Origin: Elmis aenea
Lineage: Eukaryota; Arthropoda; Insecta; Coleoptera; Elmidae
Direction of reading: 5' to 3'
Assembly (NCBI GenBank): GCA_947652605.1
Contig: OX393577.1
Location: forward strand, 30,197,466 to 30,261,465
DNA length: 64,000 nt
Part shown: positions 1 through 10,534 of the stretch, piece by piece
Position numbering within the stretch: the first letter of the stretch is position 1
Layout of the letters: the number at the start of each line of letters is the position of its first letter
Notes under the pieces: model-generated
What the model saw: only the letters and a program-made list of their open reading frames with translations
What the model was told of the DNA's origin: nothing
The model's database searches: none
Program-made: the position numbers and the translations under genes

Positions 1-60
1 GCTAGTACATGCTTTCATTCTCGTGTTGTTTTGACACTGACTAGTTCATGTATTAATTTT

Positions 61-174
61 ATAACAGTTGGAACAGCCGACTAACCGTACGGTGAACTAT
101 CGGAGACCGTGATGGAACGCGATATCGATACTGCGCAGAATCCTGATAGTACATTGGATCGTACATAGCCTTGC
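61..174 (-). CDS. Candidate 3'-terminal coding exon (unrecognised protein)
   Basis: A locally G+C-richer patch reads open on the minus strand for about 37 codons. It follows a plausible acceptor (ttgttccag) and ends in TAA. The peptide starts KAMYDPMYYQDSAQYRYRV and ends RTVSRLFQLL; I do not recognise it. It is not fibrinogen-domain sequence, although it lies downstream of the fibrinogen-domain exons on the same strand. It could be a last exon of another gene or an alternative 3' exon. Plus-strand frames across the same bases are also partly open (for example after ttataacag at 68), so even the strand is uncertain. Confidence 0.25.
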
Positions 175-485
175 TGGAACAAACCTTTTATGTGCTAATT
201 TTGCGCCATTTTGATGTATGAATATACACAACAAATAGATAGATGAATGCGATATTTTTTCAAGCTAGTTGTCATTGTTATATACAATTGATGGTAAATA
301 TTGTAGACAATTTTAGGATCTTTAAAACATTTACAATTTCATAATACGAATTTTCTCTTCTTGGCAAGCATCAATTTAGTTTTTTCTTTAACAGGTTATA
401 TAGAAGTTTATTATGAAATATTAATTAATTTTATTAACTTTTTTTCACCGTTGGAATGTAATTTTAAATATTTAGGTCTTTCCAG

Positions 486-573
486 ATGTTACCGTGTAAA
501 TATTTCCGGTCCAATTAAAAAAGATGTTGATACTGAACTTAATGATATTAAACGGAAATTCGCACGAATATGA
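486..573 (+). CDS. Candidate plus-strand terminal exon with poly(A) signal
   Basis: After a pyrimidine-rich acceptor (gtctttccag) an open frame codes for CYRVNISGP, then KKDVDTELNDIKRKFARI, and stops with TGA at 571-573. An AATAAA signal lies 28 bases after the stop at 601-606, and a second AATAAA follows near 648. Together these look like the end of a plus-strand gene entering from the left, but the protein is unrecognised and the span is short. A phase-compatible upstream exon could begin at 69 (LEQPTNRTVNYRR). It would conflict with the minus-strand exon call at 61-174; at most one of the two is right. Confidence 0.25.
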
Positions 574-834
574 AATGTTAATCGAGCAGCTTTTACTTTC
601 AATAAAACGACCTTGAAGTTGACTGGAACATAAACGAATTTTAGTTTAATAAACAAAATTAAATCGTTTTTGACGCGTTTTTTTTTTAAAAGATTAATTG
701 CGCGATGTTACTATTTCGAGGTCATAGAGGTAATTGCCCATAATTAAGACCAGATTATTATTAAGTAACAAATTGAAACATTAAAGTGTAATGAGTTTTG
801 TTGTACTAGTTAATGTAAACAATTGCCATTTTAC

Positions 835-1022
835 CGTTTGTTGCCTTCAAAATCTTCTAATTCCACTCTTAGAATGTATTCCTCATTGTTAGTCAGCATG
901 TAAATGTTTTCATTTCCAAGCCAGAATTCCTTAGCTGGATCACCAAAACCATTTTTGTAGTCGTTCCAGTCGCGATTGAAATTTTCACGTGGATCTCCGA
1001 AATCGTCTCTTCTTTGAATTAC
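835..1022 (-). CDS. Fibrinogen-related domain protein, middle domain exon
   Basis: This exon codes for 62 residues of a fibrinogen C-terminal-like domain. The run begins [11 protein letters not shown] and holds the family hallmarks [27 protein letters not shown] and [12 protein letters not shown]. These match the techylectin, ficolin and angiopoietin pattern (VIQRR, W-x-Y-K-x-GFG, EFWLGN, L-x-V-x-LEDFEGN). Such domains are secreted or extracellular and often bind acetylated sugars or partner receptors. The acceptor is tgtcag before base 1022 (reading leftward) and the donor is CG|GTAAAA at 834, leaving a split codon of two bases. The rest of the domain, including the calcium-binding loop and last disulphide, should follow but is not found in bases 1-834, so it lies outside the window. 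Confidence 0.88.
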
Positions 1023-1486
1023 CTGACAATACAACAAATATTTATTTAGTACGCAATAATAAATCTTGTTTTGGTAGATTTTATAGCATAATAATATTAT
1101 TTAGTATAAATGATTTTAAATTGTTTTTGAGATTTACTCTAGGTATTTAAGATACATCTAGACATTAGTTTTTTTGTAATTTTGAATGGTAAATGATATT
1201 TTAAAACTAACAGGATTAAATGAACACTGTTGAAGTATCTGCGTTGGCGTCGTAACGACTTACAAGCGAAAATATGTTGTATTAAAATAAACTTTGTCGG
1301 TAATTTATATTAATTAATGTTGTGAGGCAATTTGTAACCTATGGAGTAAAGTAAATATAACTTCTGTCACTATTCAAGATGAATACAACAAACCATAATC
1401 AACATAGAGAATGCGCTGAAGTTGATTCGCATGTACATGGATGTTGTAATCTGTGAAGATATTAAACATCTTAATAATTGTTTCAG

Positions 1487-1585
1487 CAGTTGCAATTGAG
1501 AACAAGGTTAACGGTTTATACAAAAGCATGAAACTCCCAATATTTTTTCAAGTAGCAGTGCTTTATTTTGCAACTATAAGTAACA
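1487..1585 (+). CDS. Candidate signal-peptide exon, opposite strand, in an intron
   Basis: A plus-strand exon runs from the acceptor ttgtttcag to the donor A|GTAAGT. Its ATG at 1528 codes for MKLPIFFQVAVLYFATISN, a textbook signal peptide: Lys near the start, a hydrophobic core, then small polar residues. A tiny first coding exon of this kind followed by an intron is common in insect secreted proteins such as cuticular proteins. It lies inside the 803-bp intron of the minus-strand gene. I found no matching phase-1 exon downstream; the micro-exon at 22138 does not fit, because joining the two gives a stop. It may be real with distant exons, an orphan, or chance. Confidence 0.4.
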
Positions 1586-1825
1586 GTAAGTTTTAATAAG
1601 TAATGTAGTTGTAAATAATAGCAATTCGAATCAGAGTCCGCCAAATAGCATTGGGCTCCAGATCTTAATAAAATCAATCAAACATTATTATTTTTGTTTT
1701 ATTAAAGTAAATAACATTTTTCTCGTAATCAAAAGAGGCCTTATAACTACGTTTGTAATCGTGCCTCAAATGATATTTGCATAGTTCTGATTCTAATTGC
1801 CAAATATTGTATTTTAAATACATAC

Positions 1826-1957
1826 CGTCCATCCTCCTTCTGCGATTTCCTGTTCACAAAAAACTTTTAAGAACCAATAGGTAGTTCCTCTGATTTGAAG
1901 ATAATATACTCCAGAATCTCTCATGCCGGCATTCAAAAGATCCACACAGGAAAATCC
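1826..1957 (-). CDS. Fibrinogen-related domain protein, domain-start exon
   Basis: A 132-bp phase-0 exon codes for 44 residues. It begins GFSCVDLLNAGMRDSGVYYL and ends WFLKVFCEQEIAEGGWT. This is the start of a fibrinogen-related domain: the first Cys, the SGVYYL stretch, the second Cys of the first disulphide (VFCEQE), and the GGWT that is completed as GGWTVIQRR by the next exon. The acceptor is ctgtttgcag and the donor is ACG|GTATGT; both fit the consensus. The intron to the next exon is 803 bp (1023-1825). The phases on both sides match the neighbouring exons exactly, which supports one continuous gene with 835-1022 and 11407-12706. Confidence 0.88.
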
Positions 1958-3330
1958 CTGCAAACAGATTTTTACAAATTACTTCTTTTATGTGTTTGTG
2001 TTGAACATGAATTACAATTAAGCGAGCACTGTTTTTTCCCAATTTTCATAATATTTTCTAATGTAAAATAAACTTGCTTTATTGTATAAAGGTTTTGTTT
2101 TGTAAAATACGTGTATGTTTTTATGTATGTGTAATACAATCGCAGAGAATTAGATAGTGTTGTGGTTTGCTAATACATTAAAAATATGGAACTAATAGAA
2201 AAGATTGCATAATTTGTGGTCATAACTTAAATACTGTTCGTATCCTTGTTTAATTAAAAAATGCTTTATAATGACGTAACTTAATTATATTAAATTGCAG
2301 TTGTTTACTTATTGTAATGTTACACTTTTGCAGTAATTTTGTTATTTGATAGTTTTTAAGGATATGAGCAACAATTCTCTATTACTACAATAACATTGTA
2401 CTGTTGTAGGTGTATGTTACATAAAAAGCAAAAACATATTTGTTTTGTTGTAAAAGTACTTTTACAAAAAGATGTTCCAATCAACAAAAGTTTTGAAACA
2501 TTAAATTAATGAACTTTCTTTGTAGGCACTTGTTAACAACATGTTCCTTGATAAGTTTACTTTGTACTAAACTCTGCAGGTGATTTATTGAATTCGTGTA
2601 CACAAAAAGTAAACTTTTTTGGTCAGCTCGATACTATGTTATTTGGGATAACATTTTTGACTGTTGGATTTTTTTAATAAGACAATGTTGTGTTAGCAGA
2701 GTTAATAAGTTTCATACAGAAGCTTACTATATTATAAAAGTTTAGAGAATGTTAAATAGGTGTAATTTATATGATTTATTAATTAAATGCATGATCTACT
2801 TCGGTCATCAATATCAAAATAAAAATTTTGTTTTGTAATAACGGTTAATGTACAAATGTTTACCTAAGTGTAGGTCATTATTTAAGCGAAAATTAGGAAG
2901 CACAAAAAATCATGCCAAAAATGTCTTTAAAGTTTTTCTCTATCTTTTCGTTTAAGCGAGATATTTAACATTTTTGAAAAGTGCCAAAATAGGTTCTTCG
3001 CTATATTTCAAAAATTAAAAAATATATCAAAAATCTGTTTACGGCAATGAATTTCTCTCGAAAAAATAAATAAAGAATTCGTAATTAGTTTTTTTCTATC
3101 TCTGATAATAACCGAGATACCCTGTACCTAATTGGCATCGAAAATAGGCAACCCTGTATTTCCGTTTCAACCGCAAACCACAATCACAGTTAAACACCAT
3201 CAAAAAACATTGTCTTTAAATTTTTTTTAAAGATCTTCAGTGTAAAAATTATTGTTTTAATGGTGATAAACGCTGTAACACACGGACTGCAGTAATATGT
3301 AGTTACCATAAGACTTTTTTGTGACCATTG

Positions 3331-3370
3331 CACATACACGCGCACCAATGCATTGGTGCGCGTGTATGTG
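3331..3370. repeat. Perfect 40-bp palindrome, no spacer
   Basis: The 20 bases CACATACACGCGCACCAATG are followed directly by their exact reverse complement. The arms stop matching immediately outside. I see no flanking inverted repeat that would make it part of a larger element. Hairpins this perfect are usually unstable or young. Confidence 0.9.
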
Positions 3371-4107
3371 ACGGTAATTTCTTGTCAGATAATTAACTTA
3401 AAAATCCTTTTTTTACCGCAAGCAATAAAATCAAAATGTGATAATAATTATCATACCACAAAAAGAGGTATTGCGCTTAAAAGCAATTCATTTTTCTTCA
3501 TTTATTTAGTCGTGTATATAAAATCTCGATATTACCCAATACCCAGTTATTTCATGAAACACTGGTTTTCGGTAGTTAAATTATAGAATATTTATATTAT
3601 TTGATACTATAACTAGTTATTGTATACAATAGGTACCTGGTTATTGCATAAAATAACGTAATTGTACAAAATAGAGTATGAAATAAATAGATGCAGGCTG
3701 AAGATTATAACTTAAGGAACTGGATAGGTTTCAGTAGACTGTTTAAAGTTGGCCACACTGATATGTAGTCGTAGGCTCACAAAACACCAAATAGTTAACG
3801 GTTACTGAAAGCTTTTTTCAATGAAAACAAACCTATTAGCTTCATCTTTATTATTTGTTTAAAATAAACGTTTAAACCAACATTTAACTTGACCCTCTAT
3901 TACATTAAATGCATGAGCGTCAGGTTAAAGGTTGGTTAAAGCTTTTTTTATATGAAAAGAAACGTATTGGGTTTATTTTCATCTACATATATATATAAAA
4001 ATGAATGTATGTTTGTATGTCTATGCATTCCTATACTATTCATCCGATCCTGACCAAATTTGTCACAGACAATCTATAGGACCATGGGAAAAAGATAGGC
4101 TATATAA

Positions 4108-4275
4108 GAATTCCCAAAAGATCCAAAATTCCCAAAAGATCCAAAATCCACAAAAGATCCAAAATCCACAAAAGTTCCAAAATTCTCAATAGATAAAAAA
4201 AAATTCGAAACATCCAAAATTCTCAATAGATAGGAAAATTCCCAAAATTCTCAAAAGGTCCAAAAATTCTCAAAA
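4108..4275. repeat. Decayed 18-bp tandem repeat
   Basis: Repeated units near ttcccaaaagatccaaaa drift into ttctcaatagat forms; about five clear copies plus degenerate ones. The array lies inside the Helitron-like fragment. The 63-codon open frame over it (YKNSQKIQNSQKIQN...) is just the repeat read as protein. Confidence 0.75.
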
Positions 4276-4305
4276 CAAATTCAAACATTTTCAAAAGTTA
4301 AAACG

Positions 4306-4415
4306 TCTGGGAACGTCCGCCGGGCGCGAGCGCGCAGCGCGAGTAGTCTGTGATTGATAATCTGGGAACGTCCGCCGGGCGAGAGCGCGCAGCGCGATTA
4401 GTCTATGATTGATAA
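4306..4415. repeat. Two-copy 55-bp tandem duplication, CpG-rich
   Basis: Units 4306-4360 and 4361-4415 both run tctgggaacgtccgccgggc through gattgataa and differ at only a few bases. This is the most G+C-rich patch of the neighbourhood and holds the putative Helitron 3' hairpin. A doubled 3' end would fit tandem end duplication in a rolling-circle element. Confidence 0.85.
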
Positions 4416-5597
4416 AAATTTACCGAGTAATTAGGTGTTTGTAAAAAAAGCGAATAGCATTAGTTTTTTACTCGACAAATAATTTATTTCTCGCTTTGCA
4501 CAGGTCGCAGCCGATATTATATGCAATAACAAAATAAAAAATAGAATGGAGAACTATTTCACAGTTAACTATATGTAATAAATATTATTATTATACGCTT
4601 TACCGGTAATACATGTATATACTGTATATACTGTAGTTATAATGTTTATCAAATAAAATAAATATGACAACGCTTTAGCAACTTAGGGTTTTTATTTAAT
4701 TGCTTATGAAGATATTAAAATTGGTTTTGATACAACGTGTAACCAAAATTTGTTTAATCTCACACCTGTGAAATTTTTATTGACCTTTCTTTATGCTCGA
4801 ACTGTACTTAATATTAAAACGATGTAGATACATACAGAAACGGATAATAAAGTCGTGCCGATTTTTTAAATAAACGAGTGAAAAGTTAAATAATTATTTA
4901 GTAAAGTGTACAATGTACTTAATGGTTTTCTTGCTATTTAAAGGGTATTAAGTCGTGATTGTTGTCAAGTATGTATCTGATATAAAATTTAGTGAACCTG
5001 TAACAGCAGTCACCCAAATAAGATTGTCGGCGTTACTTTATATGTAAAAACCTTCACTTAACAATAGATGGCTTGTTAATTTGGGGAAAGTTTGCACGTA
5101 ACTGTACATACGGCAAATGGCGAAGAAATAATTGAGATGTCCAGTTTTGTTTTATTTTTAATAATTTTTTTTTACAAAGTAAACTGCAATCAAGTGCTAT
5201 ATTATATTAAGGCGGTTTATATTTACAGTGTGTATATAAATAGGCGCTTTTATTCTGAATAATAAAATAAACAAACTTTGCATTACTGATTTGAAAATTA
5301 GGGCTGCTGGTAAAAATAAAAATCGCTCTATTTAAATGTTACCCGATATCTTAGCACTATTTTTATTTTCGACATTTTACCCCTATTGATTGCATATTAA
5401 TTAATATAGGCTATATTTGTAATAAATTGCCCAAAACTAAAAACCATTGCTAACATTTTCGTAAAGTTATAAATATTTTTTAAACAAAACTAAAATTTTA
5501 GCAAATCTAAGGGATGTAGTACCTACTATGACGACGACTTTTTTAAATTGCATCAGAATTCACTGAATTCAATGTAGGTAGGTAAGGAATTATAAAG

Positions 5598-6010
5598 TCT
5601 GCAACGAATAGATCAGTTTTTTATTATCGAGATCTTTAAAAAATTTATTCCTGATAAAATTTGGTGCATGGCCTAAAACTAATTTTAAGGTGAAAAAAAG
5701 TTCAATTAAACTTCATGACACTAGATTTTAGATAAATTCGCAAGAGTAAAGAGCCCTTATTTTAAAAGTTACAGAAAAAGTTCATATAGAAAAACTCAAA
5801 AGTATGACGTAATATTTCGTGAAATTTCCAATTGTTATTTATATTGTAATTTTAAATATTCACAAGAGTAAAGTTTCTAAAATCGCATAAATCTAGTGGC
5901 ATATGAACTTTTATAGAACTCTTTTTTTAGGTTATGCACCAGCTGTGATTAAGAATACAATTTTCTGAGAAACCGATAATAAAAAACTTGCCGACTTTTT
6001 GAATTACGTT
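5598..6010. repeat. Old foldback (long inverted repeat) element
   Basis: The left arm (about 5598-5765) and right arm (about 5850-6010) are diverged reverse complements. Shared blocks include cagttttttattatcg near 5614 against cgataataaaaaactt near 5974, the GGTGCAT/ATGCACC pair, and CATGACACTAGATTTTA against TAAATCTAGTGGCATATG. No sharp ends are visible. It is probably an old relative of the long-TIR elements elsewhere in the window. Confidence 0.55.
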
Positions 6011-6482
6011 GTAAAAATTACTTATCCTTACAACACTAAAATTTATTAACGATATTTATTTGCAATACAGGTAAAATAAAGAGATGTCTCACTTCCTTAA
6101 ACATGGTTCAAATAAACAAAAAAAAATAAACAAATTAAAATGTGTGATGTATGGATGGTGTTCGTCGTACAAAGTTATTGAAAAATTCATTTTTAAACAG
6201 TAAAATAATTAAAATTAATTTGACGAGAACTTTAAATGATTTAGCAAACACTAAAACTGTGACCGGTGAAATTAAAACTCTGTAAGTTGAGAATTGTGAG
6301 CGATTACGCACCATAAACTAAAAAAAAAAAAGAACTTACACTCATAAAATTAATATGAAATTTATTACCTATGTCTAAAAACTTTAATTATTGTTTTAAA
6401 TATTGTTGCGGTTTTAAAATGAAATGTTTTGAAAAAGTAATTAAGTCGATCAATATATTAACGTAGCTAATAATATTATATC

Positions 6483-6908
6483 TTAATTGATCAGTTGACA
6501 GGTCCTATTGCAATTTCGTCCTTTTGATGTCAAATACCTAGATTTCTTTGATGGGGGAACACATCCAAAGTTTATAATTATCGTTAAAATATCTTGTTTT
6601 GCACAATTGTTTGTACACAAATAGGACGTTTGTACCAAAGAGCAAAATCTATTTCGAATCATCGAAACTGGAATAGGTATATAAATACAACATTGATTTA
6701 AAAAATACGCGTATAAGTAATGTTTCATGCTTTTGTTCAACACGGTATATCGCACATAAACAATTATATTAACCAAGTGTTGCATAAAAATAATTCGTAC
6801 TATATTATTAAATGCACATTTTAAAATATTTAACCTCTTAATTCCCAGACAATCACTTTCTAAACTGTTTTTAAATTGTTGTTCGCCGACTATGAATTTT
6901 CCATGCAC
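6483..6908 (-). CDS. Unexplained 141-codon open frame
   Basis: The frame starts MHGKFIVGEQQFKNSLESDC and ends SKGRNCNRTCQLIN. It is the longest open frame in the window outside the main gene, the LINE and their shadows, and is long for such A+T-rich DNA. The product is Ile-, Asn- and Cys-rich, has no domain I recognise, and has no clear splice sites. It lies in the large intron on the gene's own strand. It could be a transposon remnant or chance. Confidence 0.15.
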   Translation of the reverse strand: MHGKFIVGEQQFKNSLESDCLGIKRLNILKCAFNNIVRIIFMQHLVNIIVYVRYTVLNKSMKHYLYAYFLNQCCIYIPIPVSMIRNRFCSLVQTSYLCTNNCAKQDILTIIINFGCVPPSKKSRYLTSKGRNCNRTCQLIN

Positions 6909-7137
6909 TGAATGTGTTAATGTTTTGTTGTATCTTTAAAAGCTTTAATTTATCGATGGTGTTGACAATTTAATAACTACAACCTGATAATTTTTTATTC
7001 ATCGCAATTAGGATAAATTTTAAACACACGCAGCAGGTGCGTAATTAGTTACTTACTTTTCACAACTGTCATAGAGAATAAAATGCCAAATTCTTCAACA
7101 ATGGAAAAACAGGACAAGCGTGTCTGACAGCTTAGAG

Positions 7138-7882
7138 CAGTGGTTCTCAAACTTTTTTGTCTGGCGGCACACTAAAATAATTAAACCAAATTTACGGCAC
7201 CCTTATTATTATTGTAATTTTAAAACATTTTTTTTTGCTTTTTACAGTTAGTTAGCATATGAAGCTTAAGACGTATTTGAAAAAAAAAGTTATTAGAAAA
7301 GTGTTTGGTGTTAAAATGCCAACTTAAGGTGAAATATGTGCTTGATTATGTTTGCATATTTCTCTGATATTAGGTCGACTTTTTGAGAGACATACTCTCA
7401 TCTCATTTTTAAGGGATTTTAGACTTTCTCTCTTCTTTGTTTTAATATTTACGAGTGCAGAAAATCCCAGTACAAATTAACTCATATATTTGGGAAATAA
7501 TGGTTAATTTGTTCTTCTAAAGAAGTTAAATGACTGTAAATAAGGTTTTGCAAATCTTTATTATTATATTTCAATTCGGCAACTTTAAGAAACATTTCTA
7601 CATTATTTGTGTTTACTTTTATCTTCCACATGTTTATTTTATCTTTAAAGGCCTAAATATTATCTGCAGAAGTCAAAATATTTTCATTTCTTCCTTGAAT
7701 ACTGGGGTTCAACTTGTTCAGGTGATCAAATATGTCTGTTAAATGATCTAATTTGGAACACCAAAAAGCATTTTGTAATAATTTACAAAAGTCTGGTTTG
7801 TCTTCATGTTGAATTTCGCGGCACCCTTGTGGCGTACTAACGGCACCCTAGGGTGCCGCGGCACCCAGTTTGAGAACCACTG
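7138..7882 (-). mobile_element. hAT element, internally deleted, TSD GCTTAGAG
   Basis: The termini are CAGTGGTTCTCAAACT on both sides in inverted orientation. Exact 8-bp duplications GCTTAGAG flank it at 7130-7137 and 7883-7890. Subterminal GGCAC/GTGCC repeats occur at both ends. At 745 bp it is far shorter than an autonomous element. An exact target duplication and well-kept ends argue for moderate age. Confidence 0.93.
7500..7800 (-). pseudogene. ZBED5-like hAT transposase remnant
   Basis: The minus strand of the hAT element reads KPDFCKLLQNAFWCSKL, DIFDHLNKLNPSIQGRNENI and NNVEMFLKVAELKYNN in near-continuous frame, broken by a stop after TSADNI. This matches the DIFxHLNxLNxSLQG block of ZBED5/SCAND-type hAT transposases found in many animals. 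Only this middle piece survives: neither the BED finger nor the C-terminal dimerisation region is present, so it cannot be active. Confidence 0.7.
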
Positions 7883-8624
7883 GCTTAGAGATTAGAAATC
7901 AATTACATTGAATTTAAGAATAATAAAATTATTGTTTAGTAAATAGCCGCTAGTAAAATTGTTGGACCTTGATCTAATATAATTGCGGCAACTTGAAACA
8001 AATTGGCCATAAACAATTGTTTTAGTGTTAGGCAATTTATATAAATCAAGCTGACTGGTTAATCCCGATTTATCAAATTAAGTATTGCCAAACTAAATTT
8101 GTTGGGATTTTTAAAATACGTAGTTTTACACAAATTCAAATTCATATTTTTCCGTGTCTGTCAAATTCTTTCGCAACACTCAAGGAAATTAAAATGCAAA
8201 TTAACACTTTCTAATATGAATTAAATATTTAGTCGATAGCGTTTACATTTAGATCTATATCTAAAAATATATATCTTGTTAATTGACATTGCAATTGTGC
8301 AAGAATAATACCGTATGTTTATTCCGCTCCCTGTTTCTTTCTATTAAATGTGTTACCATGCAAACGTGCCATTGCAGTTGCATTGTTCTGTTTCTACAAA
8401 TTATCATAATATGATCGAACAAAAGCCAATACGCATATTAATTAGTTTTGGTTAGTGTTTGATTGCTTTTATTACTGTCTATTATGAAACAATTTCGCAT
8501 GCGTCGAAATTGTATACAGGGTATCCCAGAGTAGCGCCTGGTAGCGCCACAGTATCACTTCGCTTATCTTGTGTAATTTCAAAACCAACCCCAGTGAACT
8601 GTATTATATCAAGAGCGGCAACTA

Positions 8625-9462
8625 AAGGGTGTTTTAATAAGAGGTGTAGGATTTAAATTGCATAACATTTATCATTTCTTAAAGTTTTTATTTGACAGCT
8701 GTCATCTATATCCTAGTAGAATTTATCATAGAGCGGTACACAATCGCAGAACGCATACAAATCTTTGAAATTAATGACGAAAATTCACGTTCTCTCACGA
8801 ATACATTTCGCAAAACTTGTGCATTTTTTTTCAGATAATCGTGTACCAAGTGAAACCCTATTCGGAACCTAATAAAAAAATTCAAAGAAACCGGTTTATG
8901 ACAAGATCTAAAGACGCCAAAACGCACTCGGGTTTGCTGTTCAATCGAAAATAGGGTTGTTTCGGCAATGGAGTGCGCTATAAGGATATGTTGACCAACT
9001 TTTTGTGGGCTGAGCTGGAAAATAAGAATACAGCGAACCTCTACTTCCAACAAGATAATGCCACGTGCCATACAATGGCGAAACAATCACTTTATTGCAT
9101 TCGTAGTTCCCAGGTCGTTTTATTTCGAGAAAAGGTGACATCAATTGGCACCAAGAGCATTTAAGACTATTAAACTTTTTTATTTGGGTCTACAATAAAG
9201 GAAAAGCCAATAATCCACAGTCAATTCACGCCCTCAAAGCTAACATCGAAGCCTCTATTGCCGACACAGAGCCGGATCTTTGCGAAAAAATTACCAAAAA
9301 CTTCAAGAAAAGGGTGGCGATCCGTAAAAAGAGCCGAGGCGGCCATTTGGATGTGCTATTTTACACATAATCTGTATGTACTCTATAACGAAATTTAATT
9401 ATCGTAATTCTTTGAAATTTCATTAAAAAAACAAATCCTACATCTCTTGTTGAAACACCCTT
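8625..9462 (+). mobile_element. Internally deleted Tc1/mariner element
   Basis: The terminal inverted repeats are about 31 bp, AAGGGTGTTTTAATAAGAGG on the left against AAGGGTGTTTCAACAAGAGA on the right, with three differences over their length. TA duplications lie at 8623-8624 and 9463-9464. At 838 bp it has lost roughly a third of a normal mariner. It sits inside an older repeat whose lone end (CAGGGTATCCC) is at about 8525. Confidence 0.92.
8730..9371 (+). pseudogene. Mariner-family transposase pseudogene
   Basis: Pieces of a transposase lie in order but in shifting frames. First is an N-terminal helix-turn-helix part (ERIQIFEINDENSRS, LIKKFKETG). After a deletion comes the catalytic core: NLYFQQDNATCHTMAKQS, equivalent to FQQDGATCHT, holding the second catalytic Asp. 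Then HLRLLNFFIWVYNKGKANN, which stands for DLTPLDFFLWGYVK with the third Asp position changed to Asn. Last is the conserved tail NPQSIHALKANI and KKSRGGHLDVLFYT before TAA at 9369-9371. The internal deletion, frameshifts and lost acidic residue mean it is dead. Confidence 0.85.
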
Positions 9463-10200
9463 TAGTTGTTGTCGCGATCAACTTTTTATATAGAATGTTG
9501 GTCATAAGACATACCAAATTGTCGAATTTTCGAAAGAAACCCAAAAAAAACCGCATTTACAGAGGCCTCGTTTTTCCCGTTTTTTTTTCCGGAACCGTTA
9601 ATCCTATCTTCAAAAAACGTAAACTAAAGCAGTTTCGATTTTTTGTTCCACGATATATGGTTAACACGACCACAAAAATGATCATTTTCGGGCGAACGTA
9701 AAGTAGTATTAAAAACAAAAAAGTGCACCATTTACACATCACCAAATGCGGCTATCTTTTGGCTACATTTGAATACTAAAACAAAAAAAAAGCTAAACGA
9801 AAAACAAAAAGTTATTGATTTTTTTTGTGACACCATGTGTTTCCGTTTTTGAACGACCTCTGAAGAAAAATCGCTTTTACAGTTTTCGTTTTCTGTGTTT
9901 TTCTCAGAGATCATTAAACGTTGTTTAACAACTTTGCACCGTTTTATTCGCAAAGGATGCGTACATTGGTAAATAAAGAAGTTTCAATTTCATCTCACAC
10001 GGTTTCGCGGCCAACGCGGCCGCATTACTGACAATTTTTAAGCACTATTTTCAAGCACCATTTTCCGTTGAAGGTAAAGAATACTAAAAATCAAACAAAA
10101 TGCAGTCCATATCTTTTGAGTAAAATCGTTATCTCACACAAATTTAGAAATTGCTGCAGTAATCCACTGGCACGATCGGCTTGTTGACCTATTTAGTATA

Positions 10201-10530
10201 CAGGGTGTTTCTTAAGTATTGCAAAAAAATTCGGAAGGTAATTCCTTATCGAAAATCAAGGGGGGTCTTTCATATCAAACTTTTTTCTTAGACGTCTCCT
10301 TTCGGAGTTACACCCCTCTAAAGGGGAGCGGTAAAATTAGGTTTTTATTTTATTTCTCAAATTTGGATAAATGTAGGAGAATGATATTTGGTAGATGTTT
10401 TATACCTATTAAAAGGTAACCTATAGTAATATTTTTTATCATCTGTCACCTTCACAGAGGGCTGAAAAGTACAACCCCTGTTGGTTTTTTATCAGAACTT
10501 TTTGGTGGGTTGAAATTTGCAATTAACAAA
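10201..10530. repeat. One-ended CAGGGTG-type transposon fragment
   Basis: It starts with tata|cagggtgtttcttaagt, a typical insect TA-inserting end, and continues with ctttcggagttacacccctc. No matching right end is seen, so it is truncated, probably by the foldback that follows. Confidence 0.5.
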
Positions 10531-10534
10531 TTGT

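Larger units (their letters stand above)
3982..4415 (+). mobile_element. Helitron-like fragment (tentative)
   Basis: The left part (tctacatatatatataaaa, then atgaatgtatgtttg and catccgatcctgacc) resembles the 5' part of insect Helitron-like elements. The right end is C+G-rich with a small CGCG hairpin followed by TAGTCT and then TATG, resembling a Helitron 3' end. No protein is encoded, the exact ends are unproven, and other repeat classes are possible. Confidence 0.35.

Noticed and set aside
3982..4275. Regular short repeats considered as a CRISPR array
   Set aside because: Units are contiguous and degenerate, without unique spacers, and the DNA is eukaryotic.
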